This document shows, piece after piece, positions 29,711-38,403 of a DNA stretch of 64,000 nt; position 1 is the first letter of the stretch, and every line of letters begins with the position of its first letter. The stretch is taken from positions 124,001 through 188,000 of the forward strand of contig NZ_PVYW01000008.1 in NCBI RefSeq assembly GCF_003001675.1, read 5' to 3'. Source of the stretch: Cohnella sp. SGD-V74. Lineage in GTDB: Bacteria > Bacillota > Bacilli > Paenibacillales > Paenibacillaceae. The notes under the pieces are model-generated. The model ran no database searches. It was not told the origin of the DNA and was given only the letters and a program-made list of their open reading frames with translations. The position numbers were made by a program, and so were the translations under genes.

Positions 29711-31030
29711 ATGCGTAAAAACTGGAAAACCGGCACGGCCTTGATTATGTCGCTGCTGCTCTTAACAGCTTGCGGAAATTCGGGGAATACTCCCGCATCC
29801 GAGCAGACGAATACAGCGCCAGGCAAGGAGAAGGAGGTCGTCAACCAACAGCCTGTCAAGTTAAAACTGTTGACGATCAGTTCGGATCAAGCGAGACAAA
29901 CGATTATGAAAGAATACATCAAAGCCAATCTCGCCAATGAACTGCCCGGAATCGAAATCGAGTACGAAGAAACTTCGGATGTAGGGGCCAAAATGAAAGT
30001 GTATAATGCCTCCGGTGAATTGCCCGATGTATTCTGGAGCGGTGCGGATTATGCGACGGCCATCATTAATGCAGGCAATCAATTGAATTTGGAGCAGTCC
30101 ATTACAGACAGCGGATTTATTAATAAATTCGCAGTTAAGGAAGCGCTTAAGTATAAGGATGGGATCTATGCGTTGTCGAGCGGCGCAGACGCCTATTTCA
30201 CACCTAAAATCTTCTATCACAAAGATATATTCCAGGCGAACAATATCGAGATTCCGACAACGTACGATGAGCTCGTGCAGGCTTCCGAAAAGCTTCTGGA
30301 GGCAGGCATTCAGCCGATTGCCGCACCCGGCAAGGGAGGCTGGGCCCCTGCGTTCTTCATGATTCAGAATATGATTCAAATCGAAGATCCAGCGGTAGCT
30401 CAGCAACTGGTGGAGAACAAAATCGACTTCACCCATCCGGTAGTCAAAAATGGTCTGGATCGAGTCGTTAAGTTGGCCGAGATGGGAGCCTTCGGACCAG
30501 GCGCTGCCAACGTGGATTACGGTCCTGCTAAGGAAGCGTTCACACAAAATAAAGCGGCTATGTATATGATGTTCTCCTGGGAGCTTGCCGATCTGGAAGC
30601 GAATGTGCCGGATGTCGGGATCTTCGATTGGCCTTCGGCAGGCGAGAAGTATACACCTGGCAGCGCCATTCAATTCTGGGGTTCGCCGCTGGCAGGTTAT
30701 GCCGTAAGCGCGAAGAGCAAGAACGTTGAGGCGGCGGTCAAGCTTGCCCAATATTTGGCCGAGCAAGACGCCAAATACTTCACGGACACCGGTTCGCTGG
30801 TGACGCTGGATGTCGGAGCAACTTCGACGCCGGCGCCGTTAATGCAAGCCAACATCGACGCTTACAATGAAGCGAATATTAAAATCCCTTCGCTTACCGT
30901 CATGATGGATCCGAAGACGTCAACCGAATATTCGAATTTTGGTTCTCTGCTGATGACTGGCGATTATACTTCGGATGATTTTATTAAAGACTTTAACGAT
31001 CTTTGGCTGGCTAATACGTATTTCGAGTAA
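29711..31030 (+). CDS. Sugar ABC transporter substrate-binding lipoprotein (MalE-like)
   Basis: 439 residues. Signal peptide with lipobox LLLTAC (Cys near residue 21) and a Ser/Thr/Glu-rich linker, so it is a membrane-anchored lipoprotein. The fold is that of cluster-B sugar-binding proteins: LKLLTISSDQARQ, then GELPDVFWSGADY, the hinge region KGGWAPAFFM, and a C-terminal DFIKDFNDLW helix. It is shorter than the LplA-type binding proteins in the two other loci and pairs with a MalF/MalG-type permease set. GGGGAGGA precedes the ATG. Confidence 0.92.
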   Translation: MRKNWKTGTALIMSLLLLTACGNSGNTPASEQTNTAPGKEKEVVNQQPVKLKLLTISSDQARQTIMKEYIKANLANELPGIEIEYEETSDVGAKMKVYNASGELPDVFWSGADYATAIINAGNQLNLEQSITDSGFINKFAVKEALKYKDGIYALSSGADAYFTPKIFYHKDIFQANNIEIPTTYDELVQASEKLLEAGIQPIAAPGKGGWAPAFFMIQNMIQIEDPAVAQQLVENKIDFTHPVVKNGLDRVVKLAEMGAFGPGAANVDYGPAKEAFTQNKAAMYMMFSWELADLEANVPDVGIFDWPSAGEKYTPGSAIQFWGSPLAGYAVSAKSKNVEAAVKLAQYLAEQDAKYFTDTGSLVTLDVGATSTPAPLMQANIDAYNEANIKIPSLTVMMDPKTSTEYSNFGSLLMTGDYTSDDFIKDFNDLWLANTYFE

Positions 31031-31058
31031 CGAACAGCTTCACCAGCCGTCTCCTTGA

Positions 31059-31091
31059 TCCCCCTGTTGAAAGAAGTCGACGACAGGGGGA
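31059..31091 (+). terminator. Hairpin between binding-protein and permease genes
   Basis: TCCCCCTGT pairs perfectly with ACAGGGGGA. No T run follows. Such hairpins often protect or partly terminate the binding-protein mRNA so that it outnumbers the permeases. Confidence 0.55.
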
Positions 31092-31133
31092 CTCCTTTCT
31101 CGAACGATGACTAAATGAGCAAGGTGGATGTTC

Positions 31134-32018
31134 ATGACCCGATTTTTCAGTACGAATACATCGATTTTTATTTTTGCCTTTCCGGCGTTATTTATCTTTA
31201 CCGCATTTGTCGTCTATCCGCTGTTTCCAGAGATCGTAATCAGCTTTCAAAAACATAATGGCTTCAGCAGTCAAGGCTTCGTCGGATTTAAGAATTACAT
31301 CGAGATTTTCTCTTCGAATTCGTTCTGGAAGGCGAATACGAATACCTTCATCATCGTGCTATTATCAACTGCGGCAGGCCTGCCAATCTCGTTGTTGCTT
31401 GCGTTTCTGTTGGATTCGCAGGCGAACGGCACACGCAGATATTTCAAAGCTGCCGGCATGCTGCCGGCCATTCTGTCCGTGACCGTCATTGCGCAGATGT
31501 GGATGGCCATCTACGAGCCGCAATGGGGATTGCTCAACAGCCTGTTGAGAGCAATCGGACTTGAAAGCTTGTCCCAGGAATGGCTGACTGATAGAGGAAT
31601 CGTTATATTCAGCGTTGCGGTGGCATTCTTATGGCAGTACATCGGACTGAATACGCTGTTATTTTATACCGGATTGAAATCCATACCTAAAACGTATTAC
31701 GAGGCTGCCTTAATGGATGGAGCCGGCCCCGTAAAAAGCGCGTTGATGATAACCATTCCGCTGCTGCAGGAGGTCATCAAATTTGTACTGGTCATCTCCA
31801 TTCTGGGCTCTATGGGCATGTTCGCGCATGTAGAGGTTATGACGGGCGGCGGTCCAGGATATTTCTCCAGAACGATCGTATACGAGCTGTATTACAAGGC
31901 GTTTATGTCTTCTGAATTTGGAGTCGGCAGCGCGGTAGCCGTAATCTATGTTTTGCAGTGTATTCTGATCACATTGGTACTTAACCGATTTGTCGCAAGA
32001 GAGAAGATTGAATTTTAA
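31134..32018 (+). CDS. Sugar ABC transporter permease (MalF/UgpA type)
   Basis: 294 residues. Of two in-frame ATGs, the one at 31134 is seven bases after AAGGTGG and is preferred over 31128. Six membrane helices; the EAA loop is YEAALMDGAGPVKSALMITIP. The N-terminal FAFPALFIFTAFVVYP is typical of MsmF/UgpA proteins. It forms the channel with the next gene and takes sugar from the binding protein encoded at 29711-31030. Confidence 0.93.
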   Translation: MTRFFSTNTSIFIFAFPALFIFTAFVVYPLFPEIVISFQKHNGFSSQGFVGFKNYIEIFSSNSFWKANTNTFIIVLLSTAAGLPISLLLAFLLDSQANGTRRYFKAAGMLPAILSVTVIAQMWMAIYEPQWGLLNSLLRAIGLESLSQEWLTDRGIVIFSVAVAFLWQYIGLNTLLFYTGLKSIPKTYYEAALMDGAGPVKSALMITIPLLQEVIKFVLVISILGSMGMFAHVEVMTGGGPGYFSRTIVYELYYKAFMSSEFGVGSAVAVIYVLQCILITLVLNRFVAREKIEF

Positions 32019-32051
32019 TGGAAGACAGGAATAAGGATTGAGGGTGTGCAG

Positions 32052-32879
32052 ATGAGAAATCGGGCTCTCCGGATAGCTATCCGGATGTTGTTGATCATAA
32101 TTGGTATTTTCTTCATCTTCCCGTTGTATTGGATGCTGAATATGTCGTTCAAGAGCAAGGAAGAGTTCTATGTGACTCCCTTCGCGCTTCCGAAGCAGTG
32201 GATTGTCGATAATTATATCAACGCTTTCCAATCGTATAATTTTCTGGTTTATTTCAAGAACAGCCTGATCTATACGGCCGGCACTCTGGTACTGATCTTA
32301 TTCCTCGGCAGTATGCTTGCCTACTGCTTAAGCCGCATGGAATGGAGATTCAGCAAGTACGCGCTCAGTTACATCTCGCTTGGGCTGGTTATACCGGTCA
32401 ATGTCGTCATGATCCCCTTGTTTATAATGATTATTGATTTGAATATACAGAATACTTACATGGGTCTCATTATTCCATTATTCGCTTTCGGCTTATCTGC
32501 GTGTGTGCTCATGTTATATGCATTTTTTCGGAGCTTGCCCAAAGAGCTGGAGGAAGCGGCATGCATCGATGGCTGCAATGTCTATCAATCTTATTTTCGC
32601 ATCATCCTGCCGATTATTAAGCCGGCAATAGCGACGCAATGCGTATTGATCTTCATGAATGTGTGGAACGAATTTCCTTTAAGCTATATTTTGGTGACGA
32701 AGGAGGCCTTCCGGCCGTTGACGGTAGGGTTAGCCAACTTTTTCATGGAGATCGGAGTTACCGACTGGGGATTAATCGGCGCCGCCATGATCTTGTCCAG
32801 TCTTCCTACAATGATCGTCTACGCATCCGCAAGCGAACAGATCGAAAATGCGCTGACGGCCGGAGCTATACTAAAATAA
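32052..32879 (+). CDS. Sugar ABC transporter permease (MalG/UgpE type)
   Basis: 275 residues. The ATG at 32052 follows GAGGG by seven bases; a GTG at 32046 overlaps the spacer. Six membrane helices; EAA loop LEEAACIDGCNVYQSYFRIILP. The usual EAA-loop G-A pair is G-C here (IDGCN), which is tolerated in the family. A terminator follows, ending the second locus. No ATPase gene is present, so a shared MsmX-type ATPase is expected. Confidence 0.93.
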   Translation: MRNRALRIAIRMLLIIIGIFFIFPLYWMLNMSFKSKEEFYVTPFALPKQWIVDNYINAFQSYNFLVYFKNSLIYTAGTLVLILFLGSMLAYCLSRMEWRFSKYALSYISLGLVIPVNVVMIPLFIMIIDLNIQNTYMGLIIPLFAFGLSACVLMLYAFFRSLPKELEEAACIDGCNVYQSYFRIILPIIKPAIATQCVLIFMNVWNEFPLSYILVTKEAFRPLTVGLANFFMEIGVTDWGLIGAAMILSSLPTMIVYASASEQIENALTAGAILK

Positions 32880-32894
32880 TCGGAATATTCCTAT

Positions 32895-32921
32895 CGCTTC
32901 GCTTATTGCGAAGCGGTTTTT
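32895..32921 (+). terminator. Intrinsic terminator of the second locus
   Basis: CGCTTCGC, loop TTATT, GCGAAGCG, then GTTTTTT: a perfect 8-bp stem with a T run. Confidence 0.9.
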
Positions 32922-33003
32922 TGGCGTATGGTAGGAGTTGGTTCTGCAGTTAACAGGCACTGAGAGAACGATTCCGAACGGCAGCGAACTCTTAGTCCAG
33001 ATG

Positions 33004-33032
33004 TTGACAGCAGGAGGATCGTAAACTAGTGT
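33004..33032 (+). promoter_or_regulatory. Predicted promoter of the third locus
   Basis: A perfect -35 TTGACA (33004-33009), a 17-bp spacer and a weak -10 TAGTGT (33027-33032), about 45 bp ahead of the response-regulator start. The poor -10 suggests activator dependence. Confidence 0.45.
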
Positions 33033-33077
33033 CGAACAAGATGTTGAACATTCGAGCAAGCAGAAGGGGGAAGCGGC

Positions 33078-34613
33078 ATGTTGAGGATGCTCGTAGTGGA
33101 CGACGATAAGTTCGAGCGGGAGGGCGTGCGGTTTCTGGTCGACAAGTTCGGGCTGGGGTTGGAGCTGGCCGAGGCCGACAGCTCCGAGCGCGCGCTGGAG
33201 TATCTGGAACGGAATCCGGTCGATATCGTGCTGTCGGACATTCGGATGCCGGGTATGGACGGGCTGGAACTCGCGGATCGGATCAGGGAGGCCAATTGGC
33301 CAGTCAAAATCATATTTATGAGCGCTTACGGAGAGTTCGAGTATGCCCAGCGGGCGATCGATGTGCGCGCCATTCGTTATATGCTGAAGCCGATTCAGGT
33401 GACCGACGCGCTGAAGGTGCTCTCCCAGGCCATTCAGCAGTGCGAGGAGGAGCGGCAAGAGAAGGCGCAGCTGGAACGGATGGAGATGGCGTACAACCGG
33501 GAATCGCGGATGGAGAAACATCGGCTGCTGGCCGATCTGCTCTCCGGGCGGCTTCAGCCTGACGAGTATGCGGGCATGAGGCTGGCCGATTTCGGCTACG
33601 AGTCGAAACTGCGTCTGCTGATGCTGGATGCGAGAAGCCGATTCTTCGACCGCACTCCGCCGGATTTCGAGGAGCGGCTCGACAGCGTTGTCGGGCGATG
33701 GCGCGAATGGATTCATCTCAACGAATTCCAGGCGCTGCTGTTCGTAGAGGCTCAGCCGGAAGAAAACGCGGACGATTTCGTGCGCATCGCGCAAACGTTG
33801 TCGGAGCGGCTGCTGAACGAGTATGGGCAGGACGTCGCCGTTGTCGTCAGCGGTCCGGTAGAGACGCTCGATCAGCTGATTCGCGAATACCAGACGATGG
33901 AGACGATGCTGGAGGGAAAGTTCTTCTGGGGCGAAGGGACGGTTGTGCAGACGAATCGAACGTCGGAGGAAGAGGTGACGGCCGCCGTTCAGGAGATGCT
34001 GGACGAGGTGAAGCAGCACATCGAGCGTACGCGCTTCGACTTCGCGTATTTGCGATTCGAGCAGTTGTTCGATCAACTGCAGAATAGCGACCGCCTATCG
34101 TCCATTTATGTCAAATACGTGTGCATGGAAGTCGTGAAGGCGTTGTTCGACGCCTCGACGCGGAAAAACTTCGAGCTCTTCAACAAGCATCTTGAAAGCG
34201 TACACAAGACGACGAGGCTCGCCGATCTGCGCTTGGTCATGAGGGCGATTCTGGAGGAGCATTCGCCGGCAAGCGCCACCCGGCTCGGGGACGGCTCCTC
34301 GAAAGCGATCGAAGAGGTCGTGAAATGGATCGAGCGCGAATACGATCAGGATCTGTCTTTGGAGCGGCTGGCGGAGAGGGTGTATTTGTCGCCGAGCTAT
34401 TTGAGCTACCTGTTCAAGAAGCAGAAGGGCATCAGCTTGAACAAATATATGACGCTGTACCGAATGGACAAAGCGAAGGAACTGCTGCTGACGACCAATG
34501 CCAAGGTGGTGGATATCGCGCCGCAGGTTGGTTACGGTAACGTACCCTATTTTATTTCACTGTTCAAAAGCCATTTCGGCAAAACGCCCGCGCAATTCCG
34601 GGAGGAGTCGTAG
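33078..34613 (+). CDS. AraC-type response regulator (YesN-like)
   Basis: 511 residues; AGAAGGGGGAAG precedes the ATG. Receiver domain 1-~120: LVVDDDKFERE acidic pocket, phospho-acceptor Asp in LSDIRMPGMDG near residue 55, Lys in MLKPIQ. Variable middle ~125-400. C-terminal AraC domain ~410-511 (RLAERVYLSPSYLSYLFKKQ, APQVGYGNVPYFISLFKSHFG). It is followed four bases later by its kinase gene. In the second locus the kinase comes first, so the two systems are not a simple local duplication. It likely activates the downstream transporter operon. Confidence 0.93.
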   Translation: MLRMLVVDDDKFEREGVRFLVDKFGLGLELAEADSSERALEYLERNPVDIVLSDIRMPGMDGLELADRIREANWPVKIIFMSAYGEFEYAQRAIDVRAIRYMLKPIQVTDALKVLSQAIQQCEEERQEKAQLERMEMAYNRESRMEKHRLLADLLSGRLQPDEYAGMRLADFGYESKLRLLMLDARSRFFDRTPPDFEERLDSVVGRWREWIHLNEFQALLFVEAQPEENADDFVRIAQTLSERLLNEYGQDVAVVVSGPVETLDQLIREYQTMETMLEGKFFWGEGTVVQTNRTSEEEVTAAVQEMLDEVKQHIERTRFDFAYLRFEQLFDQLQNSDRLSSIYVKYVCMEVVKALFDASTRKNFELFNKHLESVHKTTRLADLRLVMRAILEEHSPASATRLGDGSSKAIEEVVKWIEREYDQDLSLERLAERVYLSPSYLSYLFKKQKGISLNKYMTLYRMDKAKELLLTTNAKVVDIAPQVGYGNVPYFISLFKSHFGKTPAQFREES

Positions 34614-34616
34614 TCT

Positions 34617-36335
34617 ATGAACCAGACGTCGCCCGGACTGTTGAACCGCATGCGGTTCAAGAACAAGCTGTTTCTTTCATACATGGTCGTCGTCATTATT
34701 CCGATCCTGATTTTGGGCATCTATGCGTACAACCAGTCGCGGCAGATGCTGGATTACCGGACGCTTGAAGGCATCGATAAGAACATAACGACGGTGACGG
34801 GCAGCATCGACAGCTCGCTTGAGAGATACAGCCACACGCTTCGCTCGATTACCTATAACGTCACCTTCCAGAAAATCGTCGAGAACGACTATTTGGACCT
34901 GGTCAATCTGTCCCGCGATCTGAACGGCTACCTGACTCCCTACTTCAATATGATGAAAAACCTGGACAACGATATTGCCAAAATAACGCTCTATGCACAG
35001 GGAGACGTACCCGAATACGACACGCTTCTACTCTCTTCCGAGCGCGTAGACGATAAGGCTTGGTACCGGGAGACGCTGGATGCTCCTCCCAATGAGTACC
35101 GATGGTTCTACGACGAAGGGCTGTTCGTGACGGCGAAATTCCCGCGCAGTCTGGGGAGCGCCTACACGCATGTCGTCCATATGAGCTTGAAGGCGGAATC
35201 GATTTTTGGCGCGGCCGACATGCAGCATGACAATGGCATCGTAATCGCCGACGGGCAAGGACGCCCGATCTACGCCAACGCCTTCGCGGCCCGTTTTCCC
35301 GGCTTTACGGCGGAGGAGATGCTTAAGCAGAAGGACGGGACGGTTAAGCTGGGGGATACGCGACTGTTTCTGGCCCGGAAACCGCTGCGGCAAAGCGACT
35401 GGACGATCTATTGGTTCGTTCCGGCCGACCGGGCGGCTACGGAGGCCGGCTCAATCATAAGCGCCACCGTCGGCATGATCGTGATCTGCGTCGCGATTAT
35501 GCTCGCCGTCATTACGCTGTTCTCCCGGACGATGATCCGGCGCATTCTGGCGCTGAACGTGATGATGAAAAAAGTCGAGATGGGCAATCTGACGCTGGAC
35601 GTGCGCAGCGCGGACCGCGACGAGATCGGCGAGCTGACCAACCGGTTCGGCAGCATGCTGGGACGGATCAACGAGCTGATCGAAGAATCGTACAACGGGA
35701 AAATCAAGCAGCAGGAAGCGGAACTCAAGGCGCTGCAATGGCAGATCAATCCTCATTTTCTGTACAACGCGCTTTCTTTCATCAACTGGAAGGCGCTGCG
35801 CAAGGACGCGTACGATATTAGCCATACCGTCACGTCATTGTCGCGCTTCTACCGGACGGCGCTGAATCGCGGCAGCAATATCATCTCCGTACGCGACGAG
35901 CTGGACAACGTCCGTTCCTATCTGGAAGTCATTCAGCTCATGCAGGATTATAGCTTCGACGTCATATTCGAGATTGACGAGGCGGTGCTTCGCTACTCGA
36001 CGATTAATCTGATTTTGCAGCCGTTGGTCGAGAATGCGATTCAGCACGGAGTGAACAAGAAGAGCGACGGCCGGGGAACGCTGCGCGTCTCCGCGTCCGC
36101 CCGGGAAGGAGCGATCGTATTCACGGTTCGCGACAACGGGCCGGGAATGCCGGAAGAGCTGGCTCGCGCCGTCGCCTCCACGCAGTCGAGCGGCTACGGC
36201 CTCAAGAATGTGAACGAACGGGTCAAGCTGAAATTCGGAGAACAATACGGAATCTCCATCGCGAGCGTACCTGAAGAGGGAACAACGATTGAATTGACGG
36301 TTCCTCCCTATTTTCCGGATACCGACGACAAATAG
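34617..36335 (+). CDS. Sensor histidine kinase (YesM-type, HPK7)
   Basis: 572 residues. Membrane helix ~18-40, extracellular Cache-like sensor ~40-275, second helix ~280-305, HAMP (NVMMKKVEMGNLTLDV), His_kinase with QWQINPHFLYNALSF, and HATPase_c (LQPLVENAIQHGV, VRDNGPGM, GYGLKNV). It pairs with the response regulator just upstream, and the two genes are almost certainly co-translated (3-bp gap). A terminator follows at once, so the regulatory pair forms its own unit ahead of the transporter genes. Confidence 0.93.
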   Translation: MNQTSPGLLNRMRFKNKLFLSYMVVVIIPILILGIYAYNQSRQMLDYRTLEGIDKNITTVTGSIDSSLERYSHTLRSITYNVTFQKIVENDYLDLVNLSRDLNGYLTPYFNMMKNLDNDIAKITLYAQGDVPEYDTLLLSSERVDDKAWYRETLDAPPNEYRWFYDEGLFVTAKFPRSLGSAYTHVVHMSLKAESIFGAADMQHDNGIVIADGQGRPIYANAFAARFPGFTAEEMLKQKDGTVKLGDTRLFLARKPLRQSDWTIYWFVPADRAATEAGSIISATVGMIVICVAIMLAVITLFSRTMIRRILALNVMMKKVEMGNLTLDVRSADRDEIGELTNRFGSMLGRINELIEESYNGKIKQQEAELKALQWQINPHFLYNALSFINWKALRKDAYDISHTVTSLSRFYRTALNRGSNIISVRDELDNVRSYLEVIQLMQDYSFDVIFEIDEAVLRYSTINLILQPLVENAIQHGVNKKSDGRGTLRVSASAREGAIVFTVRDNGPGMPEELARAVASTQSSGYGLKNVNERVKLKFGEQYGISIASVPEEGTTIELTVPPYFPDTDDK

Positions 36336-36384
36336 GATCTCCAATCTCCGCCGGGCTGCGGGGAGGCGAGATCCTTTCGTTTTT
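36334..36384 (+). terminator. Intrinsic terminator after the kinase gene
   Basis: AGGATCTC (from the stop codon on) pairs with GAGATCCT, then TTTCGTTTTT. Further GC-rich pairing fills the loop. Confidence 0.8.
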
Positions 36385-36458
36385 GCGGGCTTTTCGGAAA
36401 GTGCGTAAAAAACCGAAGCGTTTCTAAATTCTTTGATAATTCTTTTTGACTCCGCCGC

Positions 36459-36467
36459 TGATATAGT
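36459..36467 (+). promoter_or_regulatory. Extended -10 promoter element before the permease gene
   Basis: TGATATAGT is an extended -10 (-10 TATAGT at 36462-36467), 24 bp before the permease start. No good -35 lies at the right distance, which fits dependence on the local response regulator. Confidence 0.45.
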
Positions 36468-36490
36468 GAAACGCAGGGGGAGGCGACAGG

Positions 36491-37435
36491 ATGAACAAAA
36501 CGGCATCGATTAACGGAAAGCGGATACAATCCGAACGAATGCGCCTCATCAAGCGATATCGGGTGCTCCTGCTGATGATGGTTCCGGCCATGGCGTATTA
36601 TGCGATTTTCCACTATGCCCCCATGTACGGCATTCTGCTGGCGTTTAAGGATTACAAGCTGACGGAAGGCATCGTCGGCAGCCCGTGGGCGGGGCTGAAG
36701 CATTTTGAAACCGTATTCTCGGACAGTTACTTTTACACGATTCTGGGAAACACGCTTGTCATTAGCTTATACAAGCTGGTCTTCGGTTTTCCGATTCCGA
36801 TTTTGTTCGCGCTGCTGATGAGCGAGATCGTGAGCGCCAAGTACAAGAAGCTGGTGCAGACCGTTTCGTATTTGCCGCATTTTATGTCGTGGGTGGTGCT
36901 CGGCGGTATATTTTTCACCGTCTTCTCACTTGAGGGCCCGGTCAATTCGATCGTTAAGCTGCTTGGCGGCGATCCCGTTCTCTTCTTGGCGGACGATCGG
37001 TATTTCCGTTCCATTCTCGTTGTGACGAGCATCTATCAAGGCTTCGGCTGGGGCTCGATCATCTACTTCGCGGCGATTGCGAACATCGATCCGCAGCTTC
37101 ACGAAGCGGCCATTATGGACGGGGCGGGCCGGTTCCAGCGGATGTTCCGCATTTCCATTCCGATGCTGGCCCCGGTCATCGCGATCATGCTGATCCTGTC
37201 AATGTCCGGCATTCTGGACGCGGGTTTCGATCAAATTTTTAACATGTACAACGTCAAGGTTTACAGAGTGGCGGACATTATCGACACGTACGTCTACCGC
37301 AAAGGTCTGCTGGAGATGAACTACAGCTACGCGACGGCAGTCGGATTGTTCAAGTCGGCGGTGGCGCTGGTCCTGATCGTGGTCGTCAACCAGGTCGTCA
37401 AGCGGCTGGGCGGACGCGATCATGCGCTGTGGTAA
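36491..37435 (+). CDS. Carbohydrate ABC transporter permease (LplB type)
   Basis: 314 residues; GGGGGAGGCGACAGG precedes the ATG. Six membrane helices; the EAA loop is HEAAIMDGAGRFQRMFRISIP. It shares FHYAPMYGILLAFKDYKL and the overall pattern with the LplB permease encoded at 3419-4366, so the two loci carry paralogous importers. It pairs with the next gene. Confidence 0.93.
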   Translation: MNKTASINGKRIQSERMRLIKRYRVLLLMMVPAMAYYAIFHYAPMYGILLAFKDYKLTEGIVGSPWAGLKHFETVFSDSYFYTILGNTLVISLYKLVFGFPIPILFALLMSEIVSAKYKKLVQTVSYLPHFMSWVVLGGIFFTVFSLEGPVNSIVKLLGGDPVLFLADDRYFRSILVVTSIYQGFGWGSIIYFAAIANIDPQLHEAAIMDGAGRFQRMFRISIPMLAPVIAIMLILSMSGILDAGFDQIFNMYNVKVYRVADIIDTYVYRKGLLEMNYSYATAVGLFKSAVALVLIVVVNQVVKRLGGRDHALW

Positions 37436-37459
37436 GCCGGAAGAGGGAGGCAGAAGACG

Positions 37460-38356
37460 ATGATCAACGTGAAAAAGTCGAGCGGAGACCGGGTGGTCGA
37501 TGCGGTACTGTATGCGGCGATGGCGGTCGTTATGATGATTACGGTGTATCCGTTCTGGACGCAGGTCGTCATTTCGCTGGACGGAGCGGGAGCAGGCGGA
37601 TCCGCCTATGCGTCGGGGATGATTTTGTGGCCGAAGGAGCTGACGCTCGCAAGCTACAAGCTGGCGTTCGATTTTGCCGAGCTGTGGACCGGCTACGGCA
37701 ACACGATACTGAGAACGGTCGTGGGCGTGCTGCTGGCTGTCTTCTTCACCGCGCTGACCTCGTATCCGCTGGCCAAACGGGATTTACCGTTTAACGGAGT
37801 TTTTACCGGCATCATTTTGTTCACGATGCTGTTCGGGGGAGGGTTAATCCCGACTTACCTGCTCATCAAAGAACTGAACATGATCAATACGCTGTGGGCG
37901 CTTGTGATTCCCGGTATGATCGGCGCGTTTAACGTGCTCATCATGCGCAATTTTTTCCGCGGCATTCCCGAGGAGATTGAGGAATCTGCCCGCGTCGACG
38001 GTGCAGGCTATGCGATGATTTTTTTCCGAATCGTCCTTCCGCTCTCCAAACCGGTGCTTGCCACGATCGCGCTCTGGGTCGGAGTCGGCCATTGGAATGC
38101 CTGGTTCGATGCGATGATCTACGTGAACGATCCAAGCAAGCAGGTGCTGCAGGTCATTTTGCGCAAAATCGTCATCCAGAACGACATGTCCGACATCAAC
38201 AACGTGATCAACAGCATCGGCAAAGCGACGGCTTTCTCGGGCAGGCAATTGCAGGCCACCGTCATTATGTTCTCGATCATTCCGATGCTGATCGTGTATC
38301 CGTTCATCCAGAAGTATTTCGTCAAAGGTGTCATGATCGGCGCTATTAAGGGGTAA
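37460..38356 (+). CDS. Carbohydrate ABC transporter permease (LplC type)
   Basis: 298 residues; AGAGGGAGG precedes the ATG. Six membrane helices; EAA loop EESARVDGAGYAMIFFRIVLP; family C-terminus YPFIQKYFVKGVMIGAIKG. It partners the LplB-type permease 24 bp upstream and is followed 47 bp later by the binding-protein gene, the standard order of this importer class. Confidence 0.93.
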   Translation: MINVKKSSGDRVVDAVLYAAMAVVMMITVYPFWTQVVISLDGAGAGGSAYASGMILWPKELTLASYKLAFDFAELWTGYGNTILRTVVGVLLAVFFTALTSYPLAKRDLPFNGVFTGIILFTMLFGGGLIPTYLLIKELNMINTLWALVIPGMIGAFNVLIMRNFFRGIPEEIEESARVDGAGYAMIFFRIVLPLSKPVLATIALWVGVGHWNAWFDAMIYVNDPSKQVLQVILRKIVIQNDMSDINNVINSIGKATAFSGRQLQATVIMFSIIPMLIVYPFIQKYFVKGVMIGAIKG

Positions 38357-38403
38357 GTCCCCATTTAATAGATCACAATGATAAGGGAAAGGGTTGGTTA
38401 CAG